DNA of 64,000 nt from NCBI RefSeq assembly GCF_004006395.2, contig NZ_CP029758.2, positions 2,356,001 through 2,420,000 on the forward strand. The letters are read 5' to 3'. A program made the translations under genes and the position numbers. The notes under the pieces were generated by a model that saw only the letters and a list, made by a program, of their open reading frames with translations, was not told the DNA's origin and made no database searches. This document shows positions 36,035-44,925 of this stretch, piece after piece (the first letter of the stretch is position 1; every line of letters begins with the position of its first letter). The DNA is from Clostridium sp. AWRP. Lineage in GTDB: Bacteria; Bacillota; Clostridia; Clostridiales; Clostridiaceae.

Positions 36035-37207
36035 TTACATATTTTCTATAACTTCATAAAGTATATTAAGTCCTTTTTCCAATTCTTCTTCCGAGATCAC
36101 AAGTGGAGGAAGCAGCCTTATTACATTTGGTCCTGCAGTTAAAACAAGAAGTCCTTTTTCCAGTACCTTTTTCTGTACCTTTGAAGATTCTCCTTTAATT
36201 TCTACTCCAATCATTAGCCCTATTCCTCGTACTTCTACTACATTTTTAGAAGGTTTATTTTTAAAGTATTTCTTAATAAATTGTCCTTTCTCACTTACTT
36301 TATCCAAGAAACCTTCTTTGCTAATTGTATTTAAAACTTCTATAGCCCCTGCTGTACAAACTGGATTTCCTCCAAATGTAGATCCATGATCCCCATATTT
36401 AAAGGTATCCTTTAGTTTGTCATTGCAGAGTACAGCACCCATAGGAAGACCTCCTCCAAGAGCTTTTGCTGTAGATACAATATCAGGATGTACATCATAA
36501 TTATTAAAACCATACATCTTTCCAGTTCTGCCTATACCACACTGTACTTCATCACATATAACTAAAATATCTCTCTTTGCAGCTATTTCAAATACTTTGT
36601 TTACAAATTCCTTACTTAGAGGATTTACTCCGCCTTCACCTTGAACAGCTTCTATCATAATAGCACAGCAAGTAGAATCAATAGTATCTTCTAGTGATTT
36701 AACATCAACATCAGTATACTTAAATCCTTCTGTAAAGGGATAAAAATAGTTATGAAATTTTTCTTGCCCAGTTGCTTCCAGTGTAGTTATAGTTCTACCA
36801 TGGAAGCTCTTATTCAATGTAATTATAGTAGATCTACCTTTTCCATATTTATCAAAGCTATATTTTCTCGCAAGTTTTATAGCTCCTTCATTGGCTTCTG
36901 CTCCTGAATTACAGAAAAACACCTTGCTCATTTTTGAAAGTTCTGTAAACTTCTTGGCAAGTTCAAGTACTGGAATATTTAAAAATATATTAGAAGTATG
37001 TGGTATTTTCTCAAGCTGTTTCTCTACAGCCTTTATCCAATTTTCGTTTCCATAGCCTAGTGACATTACTCCAATACCTGATGTAAAATCCAAATATTCC
37101 TTATCTGAAGTATCATACACCTTACATCCTTCTCCATGAGTAAATACTACAGGAAGATGATTATAGGTATTCATAAGATATTCCTTTGCATAGTCTAAAT
37201 AATTCAT
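36035..37207 (-). CDS. argD: Acetylornithine aminotransferase
   Basis: The 390-aa class III aminotransferase has FCNSGAEANEGAIKLAR, the ICDEVQCGIGRTGK block, the PLP lysine in STAKALGGGLPMGA and HGSTFGGNPV. It makes N-acetylornithine from the semialdehyde. It is last in argCJBD, 12 bp after argB, with an AGGAGG site. Confidence 0.94.
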   Translation of the reverse strand: MNYLDYAKEYLMNTYNHLPVVFTHGEGCKVYDTSDKEYLDFTSGIGVMSLGYGNENWIKAVEKQLEKIPHTSNIFLNIPVLELAKKFTELSKMSKVFFCNSGAEANEGAIKLARKYSFDKYGKGRSTIITLNKSFHGRTITTLEATGQEKFHNYFYPFTEGFKYTDVDVKSLEDTIDSTCCAIMIEAVQGEGGVNPLSKEFVNKVFEIAAKRDILVICDEVQCGIGRTGKMYGFNNYDVHPDIVSTAKALGGGLPMGAVLCNDKLKDTFKYGDHGSTFGGNPVCTAGAIEVLNTISKEGFLDKVSEKGQFIKKYFKNKPSKNVVEVRGIGLMIGVEIKGESSKVQKKVLEKGLLVLTAGPNVIRLLPPLVISEEELEKGLNILYEVIENM

Positions 37208-37219
37208 ATTTTTTCCTCC

Positions 37220-38074
37220 TTAATAAATCATAGTTCCTATACCTTGCTTAGAAAATAATTCTACTAAAAGGCAGTGAGGTACTCTACCATCAATAATATG
37301 TGCACTTTTAACCCCTGATTTTATAGCTTCAACACAGCAGTTTATCTTAGGAAGCATTCCACCTTTTATAATATTATTTTCATATAATTTTGAAATGTCT
37401 TTTAATTTAAGTTCTGAAATAAGTGTAGAAGGGTCCTTTATATCTGCCATTACTCCTGGTACATCCGTAAGCAATATTAGATTTTGCGCTTTTAGTGCAG
37501 AAGCTATTTTATAGCTGCAGGTATCTGCATTTATGTTATAAACACCTTCATTATCATTTGCAAGCGCCACACTACTTATTACGGGAATATATCCACTGTC
37601 TATAGAGTTTTTTATTACTTCAGTATTTATTTCAGTTATTTCTCCAACTCTTCCTAAATCTACTTTTTCGGAAAGCTTTTTAGCTCTTATCATGGCCCCA
37701 TCTAGTCCACAAAGTCCTATAGCTTTTCCACCATAGCTTTGAATTAATTTAACAAGGTCTTTATTTATTTTTCCACTTAAAACCATCTGTACTATATCCA
37801 TAGTTTCATCGTCAGTATATCTAAGTCCGTCTATAAATACACTTTCCTTATTTAATTTTTTTAAATAAGATGAAATAAAAGGACCTCCTCCATGGACAAC
37901 CACTAAATTTATTCCAACACATTTCATAAGTACTAAATCATTTATAACATATTTTTTGAGTTCCTCATCTATCATTGCATTACCGCCATATTTGACAACT
38001 ATTGTTTTTCCTCTATATTTTTGAATATATGGCAGTGATTCTGCTAAAATTTTAGCCACTTCATTATAATTCAA
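37220..38074 (-). CDS. argB: Acetylglutamate kinase
   Basis: The 284-aa kinase has VVKYGGNAM, VVHGGGPFISSYLKKL and the C-terminal GGMLPKINCCVEAIKSGV. It phosphorylates N-acetylglutamate. The start codon is TTG (38072-38074) with GGGAG directly upstream. The spacing is tight, so initiation may be weak. It lies 40 bp downstream of argJ. Confidence 0.94.
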   Translation of the reverse strand: MNYNEVAKILAESLPYIQKYRGKTIVVKYGGNAMIDEELKKYVINDLVLMKCVGINLVVVHGGGPFISSYLKKLNKESVFIDGLRYTDDETMDIVQMVLSGKINKDLVKLIQSYGGKAIGLCGLDGAMIRAKKLSEKVDLGRVGEITEINTEVIKNSIDSGYIPVISSVALANDNEGVYNINADTCSYKIASALKAQNLILLTDVPGVMADIKDPSTLISELKLKDISKLYENNIIKGGMLPKINCCVEAIKSGVKSAHIIDGRVPHCLLVELFSKQGIGTMIY

Positions 38075-38114
38075 CTCCCGTGCCCCCTATGCATTATAAT
38101 AATTCTATTATTAT

Positions 38115-39335
38115 TTAAGACATATATTCTCCATTAATTTTTACATAATCATAGGTTAGATCGCATCCCCAACAGCATACATTATAATTACCTGAATTAA
38201 AGTTTATAATTATATCTATTACATCTTCTGCTAATATATCAGTTGCTTCTTTCACTGAAAATGGAACAGGTTCTCCTTTTTCAAATACTAATACGCTTCC
38301 TTTTTTACTTTCCATTGTTACCTGAATCTTGTTTATATCAAATTCAACTCCTGAATATCCTATGGCATCAAGTATTCTGCCCCAATTTGCATTGCATCCA
38401 AATAAAGCTGTTTTTACTAAATTAGAGCAAATTACAGATTTACCAAGTATCTCACCTTTTTCTTCACTAGAAACATTTAGTGTTTTACATTCTATTAATT
38501 TAGTAGCACCTTCTCCATCTTTTGCAATCATTTTGGCCACTTCAACATTTAATTTTTTAAGTGCCTCTAAAAATAATCTGTAATCCTCATTTTCTTCATT
38601 TATAAATGGATTTTCAGCCAATCCATTTGCCAGTATAACAACCATATCGTTGGTTGAAGTATCTCCATCTACTGAAACCCTGTTATAACTTATTCGTACA
38701 CTTTCTTTCAAAGCCTTGTCTAGAAGATCTGGATCTATATTTACGTCTGTAGTTATAAAAGAAAGCATAGTTCCCATATTAGGATGTATCATTCCTGATC
38801 CTTTAGCCATAACACCAATAGTTACTATCTTTCCTCCAAGTTCTAATTTTATGGCTATAGTTTTTTGAAAAGTATCTGTAGTCATTATAGCTTTGGATGC
38901 ATCTTTATATCCATCTTTATCTAGTTTTTTAACCAAATCCGGTACTGCATTTTTTATAGCTTCAATGTCTAATTTAACCCCTATAATGCCAGTAGATGCT
39001 ACAAGTACATCTTCTTTTTCAATCTTAAGTTCTCTTGCTGCACATTCACACATCTCTTCTGCATTTTTTAACCCTTCTTCACCAGTACAAGTGTTGGCAT
39101 TTCCACTATTTGCAATCACAGCTTGAGCTTTTTTATTTTCCAGGTGCTTTTTAGTAATTATAAGTGGGGCTCCTTTAACTATATTCTTTGTGTAGACACC
39201 TGCTGAATTACAAGGACTAATTGATTTTATAAGAGCCAAGTCCTTTGAATTTCTTTTTTTAATACCACAGCTAATCCCTGCAGATACAAATCCTTTTGGA
39301 GAAGTAACCCCTCCTTCTATAATTTCAAAGTTCAT
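38115..39335 (-). CDS. argJ: Bifunctional ornithine acetyltransferase/N-acetylglutamate synthase
   Basis: The 406-aa ArgJ has the self-cleavage site KGSGMIHPNMGTMLSFITTD, where the Thr of the MGTML segment becomes the new N-terminus of the beta chain. It recycles the acetyl group from acetylornithine to glutamate, explaining the absence of argA/argE here. The ATG at 39333-39335 follows AAGGAGG; an upstream in-frame start would add an unrelated 15-residue leader. Confidence 0.94.
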   Translation of the reverse strand: MNFEIIEGGVTSPKGFVSAGISCGIKKRNSKDLALIKSISPCNSAGVYTKNIVKGAPLIITKKHLENKKAQAVIANSGNANTCTGEEGLKNAEEMCECAARELKIEKEDVLVASTGIIGVKLDIEAIKNAVPDLVKKLDKDGYKDASKAIMTTDTFQKTIAIKLELGGKIVTIGVMAKGSGMIHPNMGTMLSFITTDVNIDPDLLDKALKESVRISYNRVSVDGDTSTNDMVVILANGLAENPFINEENEDYRLFLEALKKLNVEVAKMIAKDGEGATKLIECKTLNVSSEEKGEILGKSVICSNLVKTALFGCNANWGRILDAIGYSGVEFDINKIQVTMESKKGSVLVFEKGEPVPFSVKEATDILAEDVIDIIINFNSGNYNVCCWGCDLTYDYVKINGEYMS

Positions 39336-39438
39336 TTTAATGTCCTCCTTAAAATTTAGGTATATAAAAGAAAATAACAAGTCAAAGACTCAAAATAGGC
39401 TAGCATTGTGACTAGTTATTTTTTGAATATGTCTTTGA

Positions 39439-40473
39439 TTAAAAAATGGCTGGAACAGCATTAAGTCCTTCTTTTTCGTCAAACCCCAGTACAATATTCA
39501 TATTTTGAATTCCCTGTCCTGCAGAACCCTTTACCATATTGTCCAAACACGATATCATTATAAGTTTATTGTTTTCTTCATCATAGTGAAGAGAAATATG
39601 ACAATAATTCGATAGCCTAACATTATTTATTTTTGCTACTTCTCCTAGAGGAAGTACTTTTACAAAGGGCTCTGCCTTATAAAATTCACAGTAATCTTCA
39701 TGTAGTTTTTCCATATCTATTTTATCCTTAGGAGTTGTATATACTGTAGATAATATTCCCCTGTTTATAGGAATTAAATGCGGGATAAAAGTTAATTTAA
39801 CATCTTTTTTTGACACACTGCTTAAGTTTTCTTCTATTTCAGGAGTATGTCTATGATTTGCTACTTTATAAGCACTAAAACTTTCATTGCAATTTACAAA
39901 ATGGCTGCTTTCATTTAACGATCTTCCTGAACCTGTTACCCCTGATTTACAATCTGCAATTATTCCTTTTTCCTCTATGAAGCCCCCTGAAATAAGTGGA
40001 AGAAGAGCAAGTTCAACAGATGTAGCATAGCACCCTGGATTACCTATAATTTTTGCTTCTTTTATATATTTTCTATTTAACTCAGGAAGCCCATATACGG
40101 ACTTCTTGTGTAAATCCATTATTTCAAAATCTTTTTTATACCATTTTTTATATGCAGTTTCACTTTTAAATCTAAAATCCGCTCCCATATCTATGCATAT
40201 TTTATTTTTTTTCACTGCCTTTTCCACAATGCTTTCACTTAATCCGCTTGGAAGGCCTAAAAAAATAAGGTCACTTTTTTCTATAACTTCATCTTCATTT
40301 TCATATACAATTTCATTTATTTCATAAAAATTGGGATATATACTAGAAATAGTTTTTCCACTATAACTGGTAGAAGATACAGAAGATATTTTCACTTTAT
40401 TATGATTTGATAAAAGTCTTAATAACTCTGCACCTACATAGCCAGTTCCTCCAATAATTCCTACTTGTACCAA
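39439..40473 (-). CDS. argC: N-acetyl-gamma-glutamyl-phosphate reductase
   Basis: The 344-aa protein starts with the NADP fold VGIIGGTGYVGAELLRLL and has the catalytic cysteine in IGNPGCYATSVELALLPL and the HRHTPEIEE block. The start is the TTG at 40471-40473, with AGGAGG nine to ten bases upstream. An ATG at 40614 would add a hydrophobic 47-residue leader foreign to ArgC. It is the first gene of argCJBD. The 103-bp gap to argJ has partly complementary AAAGAC/GTCTTT words. Confidence 0.93.
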   Translation of the reverse strand: MVQVGIIGGTGYVGAELLRLLSNHNKVKISSVSSTSYSGKTISSIYPNFYEINEIVYENEDEVIEKSDLIFLGLPSGLSESIVEKAVKKNKICIDMGADFRFKSETAYKKWYKKDFEIMDLHKKSVYGLPELNRKYIKEAKIIGNPGCYATSVELALLPLISGGFIEEKGIIADCKSGVTGSGRSLNESSHFVNCNESFSAYKVANHRHTPEIEENLSSVSKKDVKLTFIPHLIPINRGILSTVYTTPKDKIDMEKLHEDYCEFYKAEPFVKVLPLGEVAKINNVRLSNYCHISLHYDEENNKLIMISCLDNMVKGSAGQGIQNMNIVLGFDEKEGLNAVPAIF

Positions 40474-40516
40474 TTTAATTTGCCTCCTTCTAATTCCATA
40501 TGAAAAGTAATATAAC

Positions 40517-40561
40517 TTTATAAATATGTAGTTATTATATGACTTTATAAATAAATATGCA
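40517..40561 (-). promoter_or_regulatory. Tandem ARG-box-like sites upstream of argC
   Basis: On the minus strand TGCATATTTATTTA (40548-40561) matches the ArgR/AhrC half-site consensus TGAATAWWWATTCA at 12 of 14 positions, and TACATATTTATAAA (40517-40530) at 10 of 14. Their centres are 31 bp apart, about three helical turns, and 50-80 bp upstream of the argC start. Repression by an ArgR/AhrC protein is inferred. Confidence 0.45.
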
Positions 40562-40718
40562 ATATTTTTTATAAAAATAAATATATTTTTTTTACTAAAC
40601 TTCATGTAAGCCAAACATTATCAATGTATAAAGCACTTTACTTTAAATTTTGCTTAATTATAAATATACAATTTTTAAGATTACTATACAAAAATTTATC
40701 TGATACTAAAAACTCTGT

Positions 40719-43700
40719 TTATCTGTTTTCAAATAATCCAAGTATATCCTCTTCAGTAAAACTTTTTAAATTTTCACCTGTCACCAATTTATTTTCTATC
40801 AATTTTTCTATAAGCTTTTTCTTCTCGTTTTGAAGAAGTACTATCTTCTCTTCAATTGTACCTTTAGCTATAATTTTTATAACTTCCACTACATTTTTTT
40901 GTCCTATTCTATGAGTCCTGTCTGCAGCCTGTTCTTCTACAGCTGTATTCCACCAGGGATCAAAATGAATTACCACATCTGCTGAAGTTAAATTTAGTCC
41001 TGTTCCTCCAGCTTTTAAGCTTATTAAGAATACTGAATTTTTACCTCTGTTAAATTTTTTTACTATATTTATTCTTTCTTGTAATTTTACAGTACCATCT
41101 AAATAACTAAATGGAATTTTCTCTCCAGAAATTTTTTCTCCTATATTTTTAAGTACAGATGTAAATTGAGAAAAAACAAGTATTCTATGTCCTTGTGCTA
41201 TACTTTTATGAAGAAGTTCTACTAGTGCATCCATTTTTCCATTGCCGCCGGTATAATTATTTATTAATATACTAGGATCTAAACATAATTGCCTAAGTTT
41301 CGTTATATAAGAAAGTATCTCTATTTTACTATTCTTAAATTCATCCTCTTTTACTTTTTTTTCAATGAGGTCAACTGCATGATCTGCATAAGTCTTATAA
41401 ACTTTTTTCTGCTTATCATCTAAAGTAACCATAAGTGTCTTTTCTATTTTATCAGGTAATTCCACTATAACATCCTTTTTCTTACGTCTAAGTATAAAAG
41501 GAGCTATTAGTCTATTTAAATCTTCAATTACCTCAGGACTCTCTTTAAGCTTTTTATAGTATCTTACACTAAATCTATTTTTATCATATAGATAACCTGG
41601 CATTATAAAATCAAATATAGACCAAAGTTCCATAAGAGAGTTTTCCATAGGGGTTCCAGATAGAGCAAACCGCGTCTTTGCTTTTATTTGTTTTGCTGCC
41701 TTTGTATTTTGGGCATTTGGATTTTTTATATATTGTGCTTCATCCAATATACAGTAATCAAATTCTCTTTCAGAGTACATTTTCAAATCCCTTTTTAGAA
41801 GGTTATATGTAGTTATAATAACATCGTAGTTTTCCATATGAAAAGCATCTGTTTCTCTTTCTTCTTTTGTCCCTACAACAGGTAATACTTTTAAAGTAGG
41901 CGCAAACTTTTCAAATTCATCTATCCAATTGTAAACCAAGGATGTGGGGACTATAATTAAAGATTTACTTCCTTGGCTGGAAAGTATAAAAGTAATAGTT
42001 TGCAGTGTTTTTCCTAGTCCCATTTCGTCTCCTAGAATTCCACCAAATCCAAAGTAATCTAAATTTTTTAACCACTTATACCCTACTTTTTGATATTCCC
42101 TGAGAGAAGCATGTAATTCTTTTGGAACTTCAAATTTCAATTTATCTAAATTTCTAAATTTATTTCTTATTTTATTTATTTCTTTTTTTCCCTTTATATA
42201 TGTAATATTGTTATCTTCCAAATATCCATCAATGAAAATAGCCTTGTTTGCATCTATCTTTATATTATTATCTTCTATATTATTATAGGAAACAGCATCT
42301 AAAAGTTTTAAAAACTTCTTAAGTTCTAATTCTTCAAGATCAAGATATTCTCCACTTTTCAGCTTGTAATATTTCAGGTTATCTCTAAAAGCTTTTAATA
42401 TACCTGTAGTTTCTCTTGGATCTATATCCCCTATTTTAAAATCCATTTCAAAATAATTATATTTACCTGTTTTGATATCCCCATTTATACCTTTACTTCC
42501 TATGGATTTTATACCTTTAAAGTTTTCTGAATAGTAAACTTCCCCTATTTCTTGAATTTTAAATACTTCATTTTTAAAGAAATTGAAAATATAATCATCA
42601 CCCATAAGGAAATAAAATTTTCCATTTACCTCTTCAAATCCTAGTGAGGTGAGAATTCCAATAACCTGAGATTCCCTTTTAGATTCTCTATATATAATCT
42701 TTTCATCACAATCTTCAAAAATATTAAATTCAAATTGTCCATATTTAACTTTTAAAACAAGTGTGATGTCCTTACCTTCCTTGTTAAAATAGAAGTTAAA
42801 CTTACACTTATCAATTACTACCTTATTTCTTATAGTCTTTGACAATGTAACTCTATCTGATAAAAAATTGAGATTGGGGATGAGCTTTTTTAATACAGTA
42901 TCTTCCTGAGCTTCATCTATAGTTACTACTCTAGCTTCGTTAAATACCTTCAAATAAGGACTTATTTTATAGCAGAATTCATAATCTGGCAGATATATAG
43001 TAGAACCATATAAGAAGACATCATTTTTAGAACTAAGAGACTCTGGCATACCCGATAAGGATTTTAAAACATAATTGTCTTTTATGGTTTTCAAGTCAAA
43101 CTCCACAGCTGGATTTTCAAATAGGATTTCCGTTTCTATAGGTCTAGAAAAAAATCCTTCATTTAAATATATTCTATGCTTTTTTATAACTTCAAAAAAT
43201 TCTCTAATTAAATACTTAGGAATAATAATGTACTTTCCACTTACACATTCATCACCTTTTTTTCGAAAATATTTATAATCCTTTTCCATTTCCTTTAAAG
43301 TTTCTATAAAGGAAATGAGTCTCTTATCCTTAGTGGATAACTTTTGCTTTTTTATATCAAAGGTAAAATTTTTACTATATTTTATAGGAACGTTATTATA
43401 ATAGCATGTAAAAAAATGATTTATATCCTTTAAAACATAGAGATTACTTGAGCTTGTGGACTTAACTCCTATTTTAAATTCAGCTGTTATATTACCATTC
43501 CATTGGTTTTTATTTATATAAACCTCTATTTTTAATTTTTCCTTATCTTTTTCATCTCCTAAAAGCAAGGATAAAACATTACTTTTATTTTTAAATATAC
43601 TATTTATATCATCATCTTTTAAAGCTTCATGCTGAACTAAATCCCCTAGAGCCTTATAAAAAGTCGCTGTGAGATGTTTACAGCAGTAGTTTGTTTTTTT

Positions 43701-43961
43701 TAATTCATTTTTTTCATAATCCGGACAGCTGCAATATGTAGAAAAAATGCTTTTATTACCCATATCCATTTCAATCTTAGTATTGTATTCATTAAAAAGA
43801 TTTTCTGAAATCACATTTCCCTCTATACAAATTAATTTGTCTTCATCTATTATATCTACGGAGGATACTAGATCATTGTCTAGAACTCTGTGACCTTTTA
43901 AATAATTTTCACCTGTAGTTTGTTCATTAAATATTTGTAACAATGCATCTTCAGTTAACAT
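40719..43961 (-). CDS. SNF2-family helicase with N-terminal SWIM zinc finger
   Basis: The product is 1080 aa. Near residues 75-100 is a SWIM finger (CSC...CCKH). A large middle domain is typical of bacterial SNF2-associated regions. The ATPase has Walker A GDEMGLGKT (about residue 642), DEAQ (about 739), SGTPMEN and a C-terminal lobe with GGTGLNLTSADVVIHFDPWWN and QAADRTHRIGQ. It is a DNA- or RNAP-remodelling translocase of the RapA/HepA kind; the cellular role is unknown. Its TAA stop is followed by ACAGAGTT, as in the intergenic repeat family. Confidence 0.9.
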   Translation of the reverse strand: MLTEDALLQIFNEQTTGENYLKGHRVLDNDLVSSVDIIDEDKLICIEGNVISENLFNEYNTKIEMDMGNKSIFSTYCSCPDYEKNELKKTNYCCKHLTATFYKALGDLVQHEALKDDDINSIFKNKSNVLSLLLGDEKDKEKLKIEVYINKNQWNGNITAEFKIGVKSTSSSNLYVLKDINHFFTCYYNNVPIKYSKNFTFDIKKQKLSTKDKRLISFIETLKEMEKDYKYFRKKGDECVSGKYIIIPKYLIREFFEVIKKHRIYLNEGFFSRPIETEILFENPAVEFDLKTIKDNYVLKSLSGMPESLSSKNDVFLYGSTIYLPDYEFCYKISPYLKVFNEARVVTIDEAQEDTVLKKLIPNLNFLSDRVTLSKTIRNKVVIDKCKFNFYFNKEGKDITLVLKVKYGQFEFNIFEDCDEKIIYRESKRESQVIGILTSLGFEEVNGKFYFLMGDDYIFNFFKNEVFKIQEIGEVYYSENFKGIKSIGSKGINGDIKTGKYNYFEMDFKIGDIDPRETTGILKAFRDNLKYYKLKSGEYLDLEELELKKFLKLLDAVSYNNIEDNNIKIDANKAIFIDGYLEDNNITYIKGKKEINKIRNKFRNLDKLKFEVPKELHASLREYQKVGYKWLKNLDYFGFGGILGDEMGLGKTLQTITFILSSQGSKSLIIVPTSLVYNWIDEFEKFAPTLKVLPVVGTKEERETDAFHMENYDVIITTYNLLKRDLKMYSEREFDYCILDEAQYIKNPNAQNTKAAKQIKAKTRFALSGTPMENSLMELWSIFDFIMPGYLYDKNRFSVRYYKKLKESPEVIEDLNRLIAPFILRRKKKDVIVELPDKIEKTLMVTLDDKQKKVYKTYADHAVDLIEKKVKEDEFKNSKIEILSYITKLRQLCLDPSILINNYTGGNGKMDALVELLHKSIAQGHRILVFSQFTSVLKNIGEKISGEKIPFSYLDGTVKLQERINIVKKFNRGKNSVFLISLKAGGTGLNLTSADVVIHFDPWWNTAVEEQAADRTHRIGQKNVVEVIKIIAKGTIEEKIVLLQNEKKKLIEKLIENKLVTGENLKSFTEEDILGLFENR

Positions 43962-44075
43962 AACTTCTCCCTATAAATTTAAATTTTTCAATCCTTTTAT
44001 TATATCATAAATAAGTTATAACTGATTGAAAGTAACCTCTTATCTTATTTACTGCATAATTTCAATCGAAAAAAT

Positions 44076-44112
44076 AAAAGCCCCATCCATCATAGAAATG
44101 GACGAGACTTTT
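44076..44112 (-). terminator. SWIM/SNF2 operon terminator
   Basis: AAAAGTCTCGTCCAT/ATGGATGGGGCTTTT imperfect stem followed on the minus strand by ATTTTTT, 19 bp after the SWIM gene stop. It separates this unit from the downstream SNF2 gene. Confidence 0.75.
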
Positions 44113-44130
44113 ATTATTGTCATTAAATTT

Positions 44131-44907
44131 TTACTTTTTGCTTTTAATTGTTTTTTTACTTTTAACTTTTTTAGCATCAGTATCCATATCAATTCCAAAC
44201 ATACCAAAAATATCAGTGTCGTCAAGAATTCTACGGCTTTTAACTTCAGATTTTCCAAGAAGCACCTTCGATTTTTCACTTACTGCTTCCTTAATTAAAT
44301 CTTGAATATTTATATCTCTCAATTTAAAAAATAGTAATGGATCATCATCAAGCCTAGCTCCTACTCCATAAAGTACTGCTGCTATATGTTTACACATATC
44401 TGCCCAATCAAGACAGCTGCACTCCATTGTTATTTCCTTAGGTGTTGGAAATAACCCTTTACCTTTGGCTGTAAATAGATCCGATAATGCTTTAGGAAAC
44501 TTTCCCTGCGTAAGTTCCTCTAAAGAATGAATTTTGCCGACACATTCCTTCTCAATTGTTTTCCAAAGTTTCTTAGAAATAGGCTTAATATTAATTTCAA
44601 CTTTATATGGTTTTTTAGTACTTCCCTGTACAAGGGCGCTAATACTTCCCACATTAATTTTTAAATCTAAAACAGCTCCATGTCTTACATAGCTTCGTCC
44701 TCTTCCAATACGATTTGAATAATCTGCATAGCTTTCAAGATTATCATTCCAGGATTTTCCCCACCAGGTTTTAGATATACTTCTTCCTTCAATTATAATT
44801 GGGGAAATAGTAGGATCTTTTTTTCTTAACTTTTCAATAGCTTTCTGTGCCCTTTCTCTTTTTTCTGATACTGGAACATACTCCGGAAAACCTCCATAAT
44901 ACGACAT
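44131..44907 (-). CDS. SWIM zinc-finger protein, YwqB-like
   Basis: The product is 258 aa. The SWIM finger is MECSCLDWADMCKHIAAVLYG (C-x-C, then C-x-H; about residues 157-177). The N-terminal half contains FPEYVPVSEKRE and the SKTWWGKSWNDNLESYADY block seen in this family, and the C-terminus is very lysine-rich. It pairs with the SNF2 helicase encoded 18 bp upstream, matching the ywqB-ywqA pair of Bacillus. It probably acts as a nucleic-acid or protein adaptor for the helicase (inference). Confidence 0.85.
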   Translation of the reverse strand: MSYYGGFPEYVPVSEKRERAQKAIEKLRKKDPTISPIIIEGRSISKTWWGKSWNDNLESYADYSNRIGRGRSYVRHGAVLDLKINVGSISALVQGSTKKPYKVEINIKPISKKLWKTIEKECVGKIHSLEELTQGKFPKALSDLFTAKGKGLFPTPKEITMECSCLDWADMCKHIAAVLYGVGARLDDDPLLFFKLRDINIQDLIKEAVSEKSKVLLGKSEVKSRRILDDTDIFGMFGIDMDTDAKKVKSKKTIKSKK

Positions 44908-44925
44908 TCAATCTACCTCCATACA

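Noticed and set aside
39336..39438. T-box or riboswitch between argC and argJ
   Set aside because: The gap is only 103 bp with a weak stem; no T-box sequence or other known aptamer core was recognised.
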